NCBI GenBank assembly: GCA_016124445.1 | Contig: WGNR01000009.1 | Coordinates: 62,001-126,000, forward strand | Length of the DNA: 64,000 nucleotides | Origin: a bacterium | Lineage (GTDB): Bacteria; Planctomycetota; Planctomycetia; Pirellulales; Pirellulaceae | Direction of reading: 5' to 3' | Shown here: piece by piece, positions 37,214-46,711 of the stretch | Layout of the letters: each line of letters opens with the position of its first letter | Numbering within the stretch: the stretch's first letter is position 1 | Program-made: the position numbers and the translations under genes | Notes under the pieces: model-generated | Told to the model about the DNA's origin: nothing | Databases searched by the model: none | Seen by the model: the letters and a program-made list of their open reading frames with translations, nothing else

Positions 37214-38377
37214 ATGTCTCCGCTCCCTTCCTCCAATTCGCTTCGCCCTGATTTTCTGATTGTCGGCGGGGGAGTGATTGGACTTTCGATCGCCTGGGAG
37301 CTTGCCGGCCAGGGGCATCGTGTGGTTCTCGTCGAGAAGCATGAGATCGGCCGCGAGGCCTCGTGGGCCGGGGCCGGTTTGCTGCCTCCTGCCAATCCAC
37401 AGCAAGCCTGGGATCCTCAAGAGCAACTGCGGGGGCTGAGCCATCAACTTTTTCCCCAGTGGTCGCAGCGGCTACGAGAGCAAACCGGCATCGATAACGA
37501 ATTTGAGTTGACCGGCGGCATCTATCTTGCGCGAGACCCAGGCGAAGCTGCATCGCTGCGGATTGCGCGGCTGCAATATGAAGAGGAGGGCGTCGAGGCC
37601 GAAAGGCTCGATCAAGCCGAGGTTGCCAGGCGATTTCCTCATTTGCAGGTCGATCAGGAGATTCTGGAAGCGGTTTACCTCCCAGGCGAAGCGGTGGTGC
37701 GGAATCCTCGGCATCTTCGCGCCTTGTCAGTTGGCTGCCGTCGCCGCGGTGTCGTGCTCTTGGAGCACTCAGAAATCGATCGCTGGAATCTTGACGGAGA
37801 ACGACTCCTGTCGGTTGAAGCCAATGGTCAGAAGATTGCACCGGGGGCCGTCTGCCTGGCGACTGGGGCCTGGTCGCAATTGGTCGCCGATCAGTTGCTC
37901 GACGAGCGTGAGTTCCCCGGGCGGATTCAACGGCCAGAGATCGAGCCAATCCGGGGGCAACTGGTGTTGCTGGACGCAGGAGAACGCTTCTTCAAGTCTC
38001 CGATCAACGAGGGAATTCGCTACCTGGTTCCCAGACGCGATGGCCTGGTGCTGGTGGGAGCGACGGTGGAAGAAGCAGGTTTCGACAAGTCGAATACGGC
38101 CGACGCGATCGAAGATCTAACCCAGTTCGCGCTGCAATGGGTTCCGCGGCTGAAGACTGCTCGGCGGGTGAAAACATGGTCAGGACTGCGGCCGGCCAGT
38201 GTCGATCGGATCCCGTACCTTGGGAAGTTGCCTGGGCTCAACAACGTCTACCTGGCGGCCGGTCACTATCGCAGCGGATTGCATCTTTCTCCGGCGACCG
38301 CCGTGGTGATGTCGCAGCTGATGCGTGGTCAGCAGCCTCTGATTGATCTGGAGCCGTTTCGGGTAAATCGCGGCTGA
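37214..38377 (+). CDS. thiO: glycine oxidase ThiO-like FAD enzyme
   Basis: 387-residue FAD-dependent amine oxidase. The Rossmann motif is FLIVGGGVIGLSIAWELA, then EASWAGAGLLPPANPQQ as in ThiO/glycine oxidases. C-terminal segments GLRPASVDRIPYLGKLPG and AAGHYRSGLHLSPATA bind FAD and substrate. ThiO makes iminoglycine for the thiazole part of thiamine; thiC for the pyrimidine part is 19 kb away in this window. ATG at 37214 is preferred over the TTG at 37205. It converges on cheB with 11 bases between the stops. Confidence 0.85.
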   Translation: MSPLPSSNSLRPDFLIVGGGVIGLSIAWELAGQGHRVVLVEKHEIGREASWAGAGLLPPANPQQAWDPQEQLRGLSHQLFPQWSQRLREQTGIDNEFELTGGIYLARDPGEAASLRIARLQYEEEGVEAERLDQAEVARRFPHLQVDQEILEAVYLPGEAVVRNPRHLRALSVGCRRRGVVLLEHSEIDRWNLDGERLLSVEANGQKIAPGAVCLATGAWSQLVADQLLDEREFPGRIQRPEIEPIRGQLVLLDAGERFFKSPINEGIRYLVPRRDGLVLVGATVEEAGFDKSNTADAIEDLTQFALQWVPRLKTARRVKTWSGLRPASVDRIPYLGKLPGLNNVYLAAGHYRSGLHLSPATAVVMSQLMRGQQPLIDLEPFRVNRG

Positions 38378-38388
38378 CGAGGGCCAAC

Positions 38389-39516
38389 CTACACGGTAGC
38401 TGCTGCGCCCCACATTCGGCGCACCTGGGCAGCAATCGTGGTCGCAGCTTCTTCGAGCGAAAATTGGCGATCGACGTTTCCTTCCAGGAAGGCGACCTTG
38501 TTCATCCCGTAAACGTCCGAAGTGGCCTCGTCCTGTCCGAGCACAAAGCCGCCGGCCGAACGGATCGCACCGCAGCCGTCCGAACCGTCTCGCCCCATTC
38601 CGGTCATGATGATTCCCAGGCATCGGTCGCTGTAAATCCCGGCCGCCGAGGTCATCATCACGTCGGCCGAGGGACGATGGCCGCTGACATATTCTCCGTC
38701 TCGGACCAGAATCTTACCGGTGCTGCGGCCATGTTTGACCACTTCGGTTTGAAGTCCGCCCGGTGCGAGGTAGGCATGTCCTGGCTTGAGGATATCGCCG
38801 GTTTCCGCTTCTTTGACGTTGACGCGAGAAATCGAATTCAAGCGTCCAGCAAACGCCTTGGTGAAGTTGGCCGGCATGTGCTGCACGATCACAATCGGCG
38901 GCAATCCGGTCGGCAAAACTTCAAACATCGAGGTCAGGGCAGGGGGACCTCCGGTTGAGATTCCCAGCGCAATGCATTTGTCCGCTGCTTGCACGTCGGC
39001 AGACGGCACTGGCTGCGGAACCGCTTTGGTTTCATGGGAGATGCCCAGTTTTTCTCGACGATTCTTACGTCGCTCCGCACGCTCGCGGCGAATTCCCAGG
39101 ACCTTCTTCACGTCGGTATCGGCCACCAGGCGGATTTTACGGATCAATTCCGCTCGAAGGGTCGTTTCCGCTTCCTTCAGACCTTCTGGTTTGGCGATGT
39201 AATCGATGGCACCTCGGTCGAGTGCTTCCAGCGTGATCTGGCCCCCAAGCTGCGTCGTGGCGCTGACCATGATCACCGGGATGGACTGCTGCGAGAGAAT
39301 CGCATCCAGTGTTTCGAGTCCGTCCATTTCAGGCATTTGGACATCGAGGGTGATCACATCGGGTTTCAGTGATCGAGCCAATTTGACGGCTTCTTTGCCG
39401 TTGGAGGCAGTACCCACGACTTCGATATCTTTCGACTCTTCGAGCAAGTCGCAGATCAAAGTTCGGATAAGTTTCGAGTCGTCGACGACGAGCACTCGGA
39501 GTGTGCGCTGGTACAT
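38389..39516 (-). CDS. cheB: chemotaxis response regulator / protein-glutamate methylesterase CheB
   Basis: 375 residues. The N-terminal receiver domain carries the phosphoacceptor Asp in TLDVQMPEMDGLETL. The C-terminal methylesterase has Ser in GISTGGPPAL, His in VIVQHMPANF and Asp in GMGRDGSDGC. CheB removes methyl groups from, or deamidates, chemoreceptors in adaptation. A chemoreceptor is encoded at 62155-63525 but no other chemotaxis gene adjoins it here. A 10-bp palindrome (ATCAATTGAT, 39529-39538) lies just before the start codon. Confidence 0.93.
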   Translation of the reverse strand: MYQRTLRVLVVDDSKLIRTLICDLLEESKDIEVVGTASNGKEAVKLARSLKPDVITLDVQMPEMDGLETLDAILSQQSIPVIMVSATTQLGGQITLEALDRGAIDYIAKPEGLKEAETTLRAELIRKIRLVADTDVKKVLGIRRERAERRKNRREKLGISHETKAVPQPVPSADVQAADKCIALGISTGGPPALTSMFEVLPTGLPPIVIVQHMPANFTKAFAGRLNSISRVNVKEAETGDILKPGHAYLAPGGLQTEVVKHGRSTGKILVRDGEYVSGHRPSADVMMTSAAGIYSDRCLGIIMTGMGRDGSDGCGAIRSAGGFVLGQDEATSDVYGMNKVAFLEGNVDRQFSLEEAATTIAAQVRRMWGAAATV

Positions 39517-39700
39517 GTTCGACCTTAGATCAATTGATTTCTGCTTGCTGCCCGCGTGGGGAAGACGACCAGCATATGCAATTCCAATCCATACTGCCCC
39601 GCAACAAACTTAGTTCATGCCATTCCGGGGATAGAAACTCTGCGAGAAACCGCACTGTTTTTTGCTTTCCACCGCTTGGCCCGGCGTGAGAAGCCGAATG

Positions 39701-39716
39701 TTCCGTATAATCGGAA
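39701..39716 (+). promoter_or_regulatory. putative -10 box within an inverted repeat, upstream of the flavoprotein gene
   Basis: TTCCG-TATAAT-CGGAA: a perfect -10 hexamer (39706-39711) flanked by 5-bp inverted arms, 76 bases upstream of the start at 39792. No good -35 box. Could be a promoter overlapped by an operator. Confidence 0.3.
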
Positions 39717-39791
39717 TCAGAGACAGTGCAGCTTCCGATTGAAGTTGACTTTGCGGCGTCCATTTTGAACTAGCTTGGAACGAATTCTTAC

Positions 39792-41051
39792 ATGGCAGTT
39801 GATACTCCAGCACGTATTTCCATTCTCGGAGCCGGGCCAATTGGTATCGAGGCAGCCCTCTATGCTCGGTTTCTTGGCTACGAGGTCCTGGTTTTCGATT
39901 CGGGAGACGTTGGAGAGAATCTTCGCAAATGGGGCCATGTCGAAATGTTCACCCCGCTGGGGATGAACAGCACTCCACTGGGTCTTTCCGCTCTGACGGC
40001 CCAGGACGAGAACTACAAACCACCTGCGGAAGATAAAGTTCTGACCGGGCGGCAGTTGCTGGAGGCTTACCTGTTGCCGCTGGCGAAAAGCGATCTGGTG
40101 GCTGACTGTCTGCGGCTGCATCACACGGTTCAGTCGGTTGCCAGGGCGACCAAGACGAAAGTGGAAGACGCACTCGATAGCCAGCGCCGCAGCGAAAATC
40201 CTTTCGTCATTCTGGTTCGTGATGAAGAAGGGCACGAACATACCTTCGAGAGCGAAATCGTGCTCGACTGTACTGGCGTCTATGGGCAAGCCAACTTCAT
40301 TGGCTCTGGCGGCAGCCCTGCGCTAGGCGAACTTTCCGCTCGGCAACATTTCGAAACCGGCATGATCGACATCCGTGGCCGCGACGCGGAACGCTATGCC
40401 AATCAACAAGTGCTGCTGATCGGGGCGGGGTACATGGCCGCCTCCAACATCTGCCTGCTGGGGCAGCTTGCTCGCGAGACGCTGGAAACGCACGTCACTT
40501 GGGTAACGCGCGAACCAAAACTCGAGAATAGTTCCGGCCCGGTTCGCCTTCAGCCAGACGACCGCCTGCCGGCGCGAAACAGAATCATCGAAGAAGCGAA
40601 TCGCCTGGCCGGAGACGATGATCGACACGTCGTGCATTGGCCGGAGACGGTGGTGAAATCGGTTCATTTCGAGCCGCAAAACGAACAGTTTCATGTCACC
40701 CTGGAAGGTAAGCATTCCGGCGTCTTCACCTACGATCGTGTCGTTGCCAACGTCGGTTTTCGACCTGATCTTGAGCTCACCCGCGAACTGCAAACCAGAT
40801 TCTGTCCGGTGGAGGAAGCCGTTCCCAAGCTGGCCGAAGTTCAAGCGGGTGAAGAGACCAAAACGGAGGACCTGGCGGCTTGCCTGATGCAGCCAGAGCC
40901 GAACTTCTATGTCTTGGGATCAAAAAGCTACGGTCGCGATCCGCGTTTCCTACTGCAACACGGCTTCGAACAAATTCGGGCCATCTTCTCGGTAATCGGT
41001 GACCGCGCTGACTTGAACCTCTACGCCGCACCCCTGAAAGAAACCAAGTAA
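39792..41051 (+). CDS. FAD/NAD(P)-dependent oxidoreductase, thioredoxin-reductase/FMO-like fold
   Basis: 419 residues. N-terminal FAD Rossmann motif ISILGAGPIGIEAALYARFLG, and a second dinucleotide motif VLLIGAGYMAASNICLLGQ (about 210). GENLRKWGHVEMFTPLGMN resembles flavin-monooxygenase-like enzymes. YDRVVANVGFRPDLELTREL near the end fits the closing FAD segment of pyridine-nucleotide oxidoreductases. No CxxC redox pair is seen, so it is not a plain thioredoxin reductase. Substrate unknown. ATG at 39792. Confidence 0.78.
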   Translation: MAVDTPARISILGAGPIGIEAALYARFLGYEVLVFDSGDVGENLRKWGHVEMFTPLGMNSTPLGLSALTAQDENYKPPAEDKVLTGRQLLEAYLLPLAKSDLVADCLRLHHTVQSVARATKTKVEDALDSQRRSENPFVILVRDEEGHEHTFESEIVLDCTGVYGQANFIGSGGSPALGELSARQHFETGMIDIRGRDAERYANQQVLLIGAGYMAASNICLLGQLARETLETHVTWVTREPKLENSSGPVRLQPDDRLPARNRIIEEANRLAGDDDRHVVHWPETVVKSVHFEPQNEQFHVTLEGKHSGVFTYDRVVANVGFRPDLELTRELQTRFCPVEEAVPKLAEVQAGEETKTEDLAACLMQPEPNFYVLGSKSYGRDPRFLLQHGFEQIRAIFSVIGDRADLNLYAAPLKETK

Positions 41052-41090
41052 CCGTGCAAAGTAGGGTCGGCTGTGCGGACGCGGTTTCTA

Positions 41091-41591
41091 TCACTGACTG
41101 GCAACCGGACCACCTCGTCGATTCGGAGCGAACCACTTTTCGGTGACTTCTGGTGGATCCAAGAGGAGGTTGCCACCATGGATTACTTCGCACTTGGAAA
41201 GGTCGAACGAGGTCTCGCTCGGAAAGTCGAGGTGAACATCGATCGTGAGCGGAGTCGAACTGATCGGAACGGTGCATTCGTAGATGGTGTAGCCCCCTTC
41301 GACCTCCGGCGTGTATCGAAAGGTCAGGTGGCCATCTTGGGCCGATAAGGTTTCTAGCCCAATTGAGCCCAGACCCAGAGGAAACGTTGTTTTCTGAGCG
41401 GGTGGAATCTGTGTGTCGAGGGAAATGATCCCTGCCTGTTGATCAAACGCAAATGCACTGGGGACGGATTGCGGAGAGTCAGTAACCGATGCGGTTCGCG
41501 GCGCAACCGGCTTCGTCTCAGGCAGAACTTCGGCGGAAGGTACACAGCCTGAGGCGAGCATCAGTACAAGTAGCGGGATGGAGCGATTCAT
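41091..41591 (-). CDS. lipoprotein of unknown function
   Basis: 166 residues. The signal peptide has a lipobox (MLASGC, Cys about 16), followed by a Pro/Ser/Ala-rich linker and a beta-rich domain (LTFRYTPEVEGGYTIYECTV, PLTIDVHLDFPSETS). Likely anchored in a membrane facing the periplasm. No family recognised. ATG at 41591. Confidence 0.7.
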   Translation of the reverse strand: MNRSIPLLVLMLASGCVPSAEVLPETKPVAPRTASVTDSPQSVPSAFAFDQQAGIISLDTQIPPAQKTTFPLGLGSIGLETLSAQDGHLTFRYTPEVEGGYTIYECTVPISSTPLTIDVHLDFPSETSFDLSKCEVIHGGNLLLDPPEVTEKWFAPNRRGGPVASQ

Positions 41592-41989
41592 GGTGATTGT
41601 CCTCAGTCAATCGGAAAGCGCGAGATCCAAGTCAGCCTATCCAATGGACGCCCCAGGGGCGGAGACAGATTCGAATGCGATCTGGACCACGACCCGTAAA
41701 ACCCTGATCTAATAACCGATTTGAATGTATGTGTCACAGGTGGGTATTACCTGCTATCACCGGAAATTTGTGATCAATCTTTGGCCAATCTTCTTGGCGG
41801 TATTGTTCCAAGTTGGCATTTCTGCCCGAAAATTCCCGGAATCGGGGCATGCTACCAGTCAACCATTTCCGAAAACGGTTCGTAAAGATTGGCGTGCATT
41901 CGAACTAAAAATCGCCTATATTTCGGGGATTGTCCTCATTGATTTGCGCACCATGGATTTCCCACCTCCGAGTCGACGAAGACCAGACA
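41592..41989. other. 398-base divergent intergenic region
   Basis: Separates two divergent genes, so should hold both promoters, but I see no convincing -35/-10 pair. A perfect inverted repeat CGCCCC-A-GGGGCG lies at 41649-41661, 58-70 bases upstream of the lipoprotein start. A plus-strand open frame beginning at 41725 runs into the next gene in another frame and lacks protein-like composition. Confidence 0.45.
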
Positions 41990-43048
41990 ATGAATCTCAC
42001 CACGGTATCAAAACCGATTCTCTCACTGCTTATCCTGCTCTTCCCGCTGGTTGCCCTCTCGGCGGCCGAGCCGGATCAGGCCGATGCTACGCAATCGCAG
42101 GTCATTCGCAAACTTATTCGAGAACTTGATGCCGATCAATTTGCCGTTCGCCAGAATGCAGCTAACGAACTCGCCAAAATTGGCAAAGAGACGATCCCTG
42201 CGATCGAGAAAGCGGCGCTTGCTGGAACGGGCGAAGTCGTCAGCCGCTCAGTTGATCTGTTGAAGCTGTTTGCTGGTTCACCCGAACAGGAAACCGCTCG
42301 GCTCGCGCTTTCGTCGCTGCGGAATCTGGCAGCCAGTGGCAACCAAACGGCCAGCTATCTGGCGGAAGAGGCGATCGAGCAATTGAAACGTCGTGTAGGA
42401 CCCAATCGGATCCTTGACGACCTGCAACCGGTGGCAGAAGGCATGCCGGCCGGCCACGTCGAACAATCGGTCCAGATCTCCAACGTCAACGGAAACCGAA
42501 CCATTGATGTGACTCAGAACGGAGAACGAGTCGTCGCCCAGACCGGTGCGGATGGGCACGTAAGTGTCACCTGGCACTTGCCCGGCGGCAAAGAGCGAAC
42601 CGTCGAAGCGGACAGTGCGGATAAACTGCAGAAGCAAGATCCAGAGGCGTTCGCCAAGCTAACTGAATTGAACAAGATTGCCGACGCTGGTCCTTTCCGG
42701 TTCCCTGGTCAGGCAGATGGGCCTCGCGTTCATGTTCGTGTGCCGCGTCCTATCGGGCCTCGGTTCGATCCTTTCTCGAATGTCCAGCAGCAAGTGGAAG
42801 CGATGCGTGCACGACACGAGCGATTCCTCAGCAAGATGGAAGAAAGCTTGAATCGTCGGATTGCTCCGGGCGATGCATTGCCGCCCAAGCCCGCCGCCGA
42901 TGGCAAGAAGCTGGAAGAAGTTCGCCTGCGGATGGGCGAAATGATCGAGCGGCTCAAAGCAGCCCAGCCCAACGACATCGATTCGGTCGACCTGCAACGA
43001 CTGGAAGATGCTCTTCAGCAGATCGAAACCAAGCTGCAAAAATCATAG
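41990..43048 (+). CDS. exported protein with HEAT-like N-terminal helices and coiled C-terminus
   Basis: 352 residues. A signal peptide (MNLTTVSKPILSLLILLFPLVALSA) is followed by HEAT-repeat-like helices (QFAVRQNAANELAKIGKETIPAIEKAAL, about 47-125). A polar middle domain comes next (RTIDVTQNGERVVAQTGADGHVSVTW), and the C-terminus is a charged coiled-coil region (LEEVRLRMGEMIERLKAAQ). Planctomycetes have many such exported proteins of unknown role. ATG at 41990 is chosen because it starts the signal peptide; the open frame begins at 41930. Confidence 0.72.
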   Translation: MNLTTVSKPILSLLILLFPLVALSAAEPDQADATQSQVIRKLIRELDADQFAVRQNAANELAKIGKETIPAIEKAALAGTGEVVSRSVDLLKLFAGSPEQETARLALSSLRNLAASGNQTASYLAEEAIEQLKRRVGPNRILDDLQPVAEGMPAGHVEQSVQISNVNGNRTIDVTQNGERVVAQTGADGHVSVTWHLPGGKERTVEADSADKLQKQDPEAFAKLTELNKIADAGPFRFPGQADGPRVHVRVPRPIGPRFDPFSNVQQQVEAMRARHERFLSKMEESLNRRIAPGDALPPKPAADGKKLEEVRLRMGEMIERLKAAQPNDIDSVDLQRLEDALQQIETKLQKS

Positions 43049-43055
43049 TCAATCG

Positions 43056-44585
43056 CTACGGCAAATCCCCGAAACTCTCCGGTAACAGCACGCGCCATTG
43101 AACGCGTGCTGTTTGCGTTTTGGGCTTGGTGATCTGATAGTGGCGATCCGGAAATGCGTCGACCAGTTTCTGGGCGGCTTGATCGGCATCGGCTTCGTCG
43201 CCACGCACAATCAGAATCATCCGCCGGTCAGGTTTTGATTCCGCGATCAGACGCTGCGTTGCCGCGCCTGGCGAAGTGTAGGTGAGCCCGAACCGATCGC
43301 CCTCGAAATCTGGGATGGAGTAAATCGATTCGATCGGCAGCGTGGCGTACGACTCCCAAAGGATGTCGTGATCGGGATCTTGCAGGATATCGGTTTCGAT
43401 CAGGCCTGAGGCGATGGCAACATCGGTCGGGGCTGGTTTCTCTTCAAGGTACTGGGTGACCGAAGCGACCGCCGTTTGCCAATCTTCGCCTCGCATCTCT
43501 TGGAATTGATGCGGCATACGTAGACCCACCGCAACGATAACCGCGATGAGTACGCCTCCGCGGCGCAGCCATTTCGACTCGATCGACCCGGCCATGCTTG
43601 CCATGAGAAGCGGGATGATCGTCTCGGCGGAAATCAGGTAGCGACCGAAGAACAATGCCGCGATGCCGGTCGCCGTGGAGAGCCAGGCCAGGGCGATTGG
43701 GCCAATAACGGTGATCCCGCAAAGGATCGTTCGCGTCGTCTCCGGAGATTTCCACGTGGCCGAGCTCCGCCAAAGCTGCCAAACGCTTAGCAAAATCAGC
43801 AGCCCTAGCGGTGCCAGGGCGGTTCCCCAGCGATTCCATTCACTTAGCGAGGTTGCCGAGATGAATTGGGCCCAGTTTGCCCGACGCTCGAAGATTGAAA
43901 GCAGGTGCATGATGCTGAGTGCACAAGCGGCCGCCACGATCAAAGATGCCCAGCCGAGCCGAACTCGCGTCGCTCGATTAGCGGCAAGCAGCCCAATGCC
44001 CAAGGCGACGCAAACGGAGAAGAGCAACGTGCTGTAATGAAAGTAGAAGCCGAGAATCACGAGAGCGGCCAAAGCACCCCAGTCCCGCAGTCGATTCCCT
44101 TCAGTGATGCGCACGGCCAGAACAACCTGGACCACGGCGATCGCCTGTACCAGGCCATAAACGCGGGCCTCGGTGGCAAAGAAGATCCAATCGACATCGA
44201 TTGCAGCCATGATGCCGGCAGCAAGTGAAACCGAGACATCCGCCGTCCAGCGGTAGGCGGCCAGCGTGATCAGGCCGACAGCGGCCAAGCCTCCCAAAAG
44301 AGATGGCAGTCGCAAGCTCCACTCGTGCATTCCGACGAGCTTCACTTCCGGCCAGACCAGGTAGAAATAGAGCGGGGCCTGATTGCCCATCGCGCCACGC
44401 TGGTGGATGTCCTCGATGCCGTCCGAAACGACCCAAGCCGTGTGTAGTTCATCGATCCAGAGGCTCTCTTCGAGCAGCCCGACGCGAAACCAACCAGCCA
44501 CCAGGACCATGCCGATTGCCAATAGCGCACCCGTGCGCCATGAAGGACTTGCTGAGGCCGGATTGGTATCGTTTAGAGAGCTCAC
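43056..44585 (-). CDS. GT-C fold membrane glycosyltransferase (GT39/ArnT-like)
   Basis: 509 residues with about ten membrane helices in the first 350. The GT-C signature Asp-Glu is in LWIDELHTAWV (about residue 43), in the first loop, as in PMT/ArnT-type enzymes that use polyprenyl-phosphate sugars. The C-terminal 120 residues form an outer soluble domain. Start ATG at 44585. It lies 50 bases after the stop of the ExeA-like ATPase gene, last in a leftward module with two ATPases and a membrane adaptor, which points to surface polysaccharide or glycoprotein assembly. Confidence 0.78.
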   Translation of the reverse strand: MSSLNDTNPASASPSWRTGALLAIGMVLVAGWFRVGLLEESLWIDELHTAWVVSDGIEDIHQRGAMGNQAPLYFYLVWPEVKLVGMHEWSLRLPSLLGGLAAVGLITLAAYRWTADVSVSLAAGIMAAIDVDWIFFATEARVYGLVQAIAVVQVVLAVRITEGNRLRDWGALAALVILGFYFHYSTLLFSVCVALGIGLLAANRATRVRLGWASLIVAAACALSIMHLLSIFERRANWAQFISATSLSEWNRWGTALAPLGLLILLSVWQLWRSSATWKSPETTRTILCGITVIGPIALAWLSTATGIAALFFGRYLISAETIIPLLMASMAGSIESKWLRRGGVLIAVIVAVGLRMPHQFQEMRGEDWQTAVASVTQYLEEKPAPTDVAIASGLIETDILQDPDHDILWESYATLPIESIYSIPDFEGDRFGLTYTSPGAATQRLIAESKPDRRMILIVRGDEADADQAAQKLVDAFPDRHYQITKPKTQTARVQWRVLLPESFGDLP

Positions 44586-44635
44586 GCCGATTGATTCTAA
44601 TTGGCAAGAGCCTGACCGCCAGGGAGGTGGTATCG

Positions 44636-45460
44636 CTATTCTGGGACGACGGTGACCAACTCTTCGTGGATCGATTCAATCTGGTCGGCATCAATCTGGC
44701 CGATTTCTTCGGCATAGCCGATCAGCAGGGCCAGGTCGCACAGCCGATTGATCTCGCGCGGATTGCCCCGCGTGATCTGAAACAGCCGTTCCAGGGCTCC
44801 TGGCGTGAAGATCTCGCCCGAGGAACCTGCCACGCGAAGTCGATGCGTCACGTAGGCAGCCGTTTCGTCGGGCGTAAAGGAGCGCATGAGTGATTTGACG
44901 CCGATCCGGCTTTCCAGCGAAGCAAATCGTTCGACGGCCGGAATGATAGGGGTTTGCCCAACGAGAACCAACGTGAGATCGAGCTTGCCGTCGGTCTCGA
45001 AGTTTGTCAAAAGGCGAAGTGTTTCCAGCGAGGTATGATCGGTCAGCAGATGGGCATCGTCGACGACGATCACGGCGTGATTGCCTGAACGCGTATTCTC
45101 GGAGAGTACCTGTTGAAGCTGCCAGATCGTTTCGCTCGGGCTTGCAGCGGCCGTGCTGCCAGACGTTCCGTGTCCCAGGTTCAGCAGCAAATACGGTACA
45201 AGTTGTTCGGCGGTCAGCTTGGGGAAGACGAGGTGAACTCGCGGGTTAAACGTGTCGGGCAACAGCGCCATCAAGGTGCGAGCCAGGAGGCTTTTACCGA
45301 GCCCGCAGGCTCCGGCCAGGATCGCCGCGCCTCGGCGGTTTTCAACGGCGTAACGGAGTTTCAACAGCGCTGCCTGCGCGGACTCGGAAGGATAGTAGAA
45401 AGCCTCCGAGTAGGTATTCTCGAACGGGCGAGTCTTCAGTTTCCAGTACGCTTCGTACAT
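44636..45460 (-). CDS. ExeA/XrtA-associated-type AAA ATPase
   Basis: 274 residues. It begins MYEAYWKLKTRPFENTYS, the pattern shared by ExeA-like ATPases and those of exosortase/EPS clusters. Walker A is GACGLGKS (about 51), Walker B VIVVDDAHLL, and sensor/arginine elements are in ESRIGVKSLMRSFTP. The C-terminal lid shows GNPREINRLCDLAL. All ATPase residues are present. It lies 45 bases downstream of the BY-kinase-like gene. In related bacteria this ATPase occurs with a tyrosine autokinase in exopolysaccharide loci, as here. Confidence 0.82.
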   Translation of the reverse strand: MYEAYWKLKTRPFENTYSEAFYYPSESAQAALLKLRYAVENRRGAAILAGACGLGKSLLARTLMALLPDTFNPRVHLVFPKLTAEQLVPYLLLNLGHGTSGSTAAASPSETIWQLQQVLSENTRSGNHAVIVVDDAHLLTDHTSLETLRLLTNFETDGKLDLTLVLVGQTPIIPAVERFASLESRIGVKSLMRSFTPDETAAYVTHRLRVAGSSGEIFTPGALERLFQITRGNPREINRLCDLALLIGYAEEIGQIDADQIESIHEELVTVVPE

Positions 45461-45505
45461 CGCGAGTTGCGCTTTCGCCCCGGGTGGTTAATCCGATGAT
45501 CGATT

Positions 45506-46711
45506 CTATCGCCAGAAGTTGTCGGCGACTCCGACCACGTTGATTTTTCGCTGCTGGAGCTTCGGCAAGATCTGGCCAAGCTCGTGATCGTGCGTTCCGC
45601 GGCCATCGCGAACGACCAGCACGCTGTGGATCAGTGCCAATCGCTGCCAGACTTCCGGGCGATCGCCGCCATCCCACAGAACGGCATCGAAGTCGCGGGC
45701 AAATTGTTGCAGTTGTCCAGCCGAAAGGTCGCCCAGGTGGCGATAGCCGGCCGGTAAGATCGCGATTGGTTGATCGGCTGCCTGAATCATGGCTTCATAA
45801 AGGTTGTCCAGCGAAGCACTATCGGCGGGCACTCCTTCCGCTTGAAGTCCCATGCGAGCCGTCAAGCTTTCAGGACCTTCGCCTTCGTCGATAATCAATA
45901 CGCGACGATTTTGCTTGGCCAATAGCTTGGCCAGGCAGGCCGTCAGCGTGGTGCAGCCGCAACCGGCTCCTAGCGAGACGATTGCCATTGATTTGACACC
46001 GTTGGAAATACCGGTGGCCAAGGTTCTCCATTGATCGCCGCACAGATCGAGGATCATGTCGGTTTCTTCTGGCCAGCAAAGCGTGTCGACTTCCCACTTG
46101 GGATGTGACAGCCGACGAGCCCGATAGGGACTCGCTTGCGGAGTAGCCGCAGGAGCTGGCTCAGGTTCCGCTTCTGCAGCGGGCGTGGGTGTGGAAGGTT
46201 CTTCGGTGGCAACGAAGGTAAAGCTGGTTTCGTTGCTCGAATCATCGTCAGTGAATTCGTCAGGTTCCCAGGGCGATATCTCGATCGTCGGTGCCGGCAT
46301 TTCTGCAACAGCGGGCCGAGGGGTCGCTGCGGAAACCGGATTTACCGGAATATGCTTGCGGCCAGCCCGCACCATGAGTCGGTCGAGCGCTTCAGCCACC
46401 GCAGCCGTGTTTTTGGCGGCTACCTGGAATTCGTCAGGGTCTTGCCCTTGTCCGGGGGAGTCGTTGGCATTGTCGTAGCTTCCGACCAGCGGCGAACCAG
46501 GCATGTCGATGCGAATGCCCTGGTTCTTCCAATGTTGTAGCTCGCTGAGCGTCGGCTTGCGCGACATGGTGCGGCCCGCGTCCGGGGTGGTTTGCTGGGA
46601 AGTGTGAGGCTTGTTCATATCTGCATCCGACGTTGGGGGAGCGGCGTCATCCGCCAAGCGATTAGGTTCCGATTGGTAAGCACGAATAAAAGCCTGATCG
46701 AGTTGGCTCAT
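45506..46711 (-). CDS. BY-kinase/CpsD-like ATPase with degenerate Walker A
   Basis: 401 residues. The first about 210 are Pro/Ala/Glu-rich and disordered-looking; the C-terminal about 180 have the CpsD/Wzc ATPase fold (QWRTLATGI, MAIVSLGAGCGCTTLTACLA, RRVLIIDEGEGPESLTARMGL, AILPAGYRHLGDLSAGQLQQF, FDAVLWDGGDRP). The Walker A lysine is replaced by Cys (GCGCTT; codon TGC, plus-strand bases 45953-45955). No C-terminal tyrosine cluster is present. It is probably a regulatory pseudo-kinase. The ATG shares one base with the upstream stop (TAATG), so translation is likely coupled. Confidence 0.75.
   Translation of the reverse strand: MSQLDQAFIRAYQSEPNRLADDAAPPTSDADMNKPHTSQQTTPDAGRTMSRKPTLSELQHWKNQGIRIDMPGSPLVGSYDNANDSPGQGQDPDEFQVAAKNTAAVAEALDRLMVRAGRKHIPVNPVSAATPRPAVAEMPAPTIEISPWEPDEFTDDDSSNETSFTFVATEEPSTPTPAAEAEPEPAPAATPQASPYRARRLSHPKWEVDTLCWPEETDMILDLCGDQWRTLATGISNGVKSMAIVSLGAGCGCTTLTACLAKLLAKQNRRVLIIDEGEGPESLTARMGLQAEGVPADSASLDNLYEAMIQAADQPIAILPAGYRHLGDLSAGQLQQFARDFDAVLWDGGDRPEVWQRLALIHSVLVVRDGRGTHDHELGQILPKLQQRKINVVGVADNFWR

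Noticed and set aside
41725-42129. 134-aa plus-strand open frame overlapping the start of the exported HEAT-like protein
   Set aside because: Runs 140 bases into a gene with a clear signal peptide in another frame; no motif of its own.
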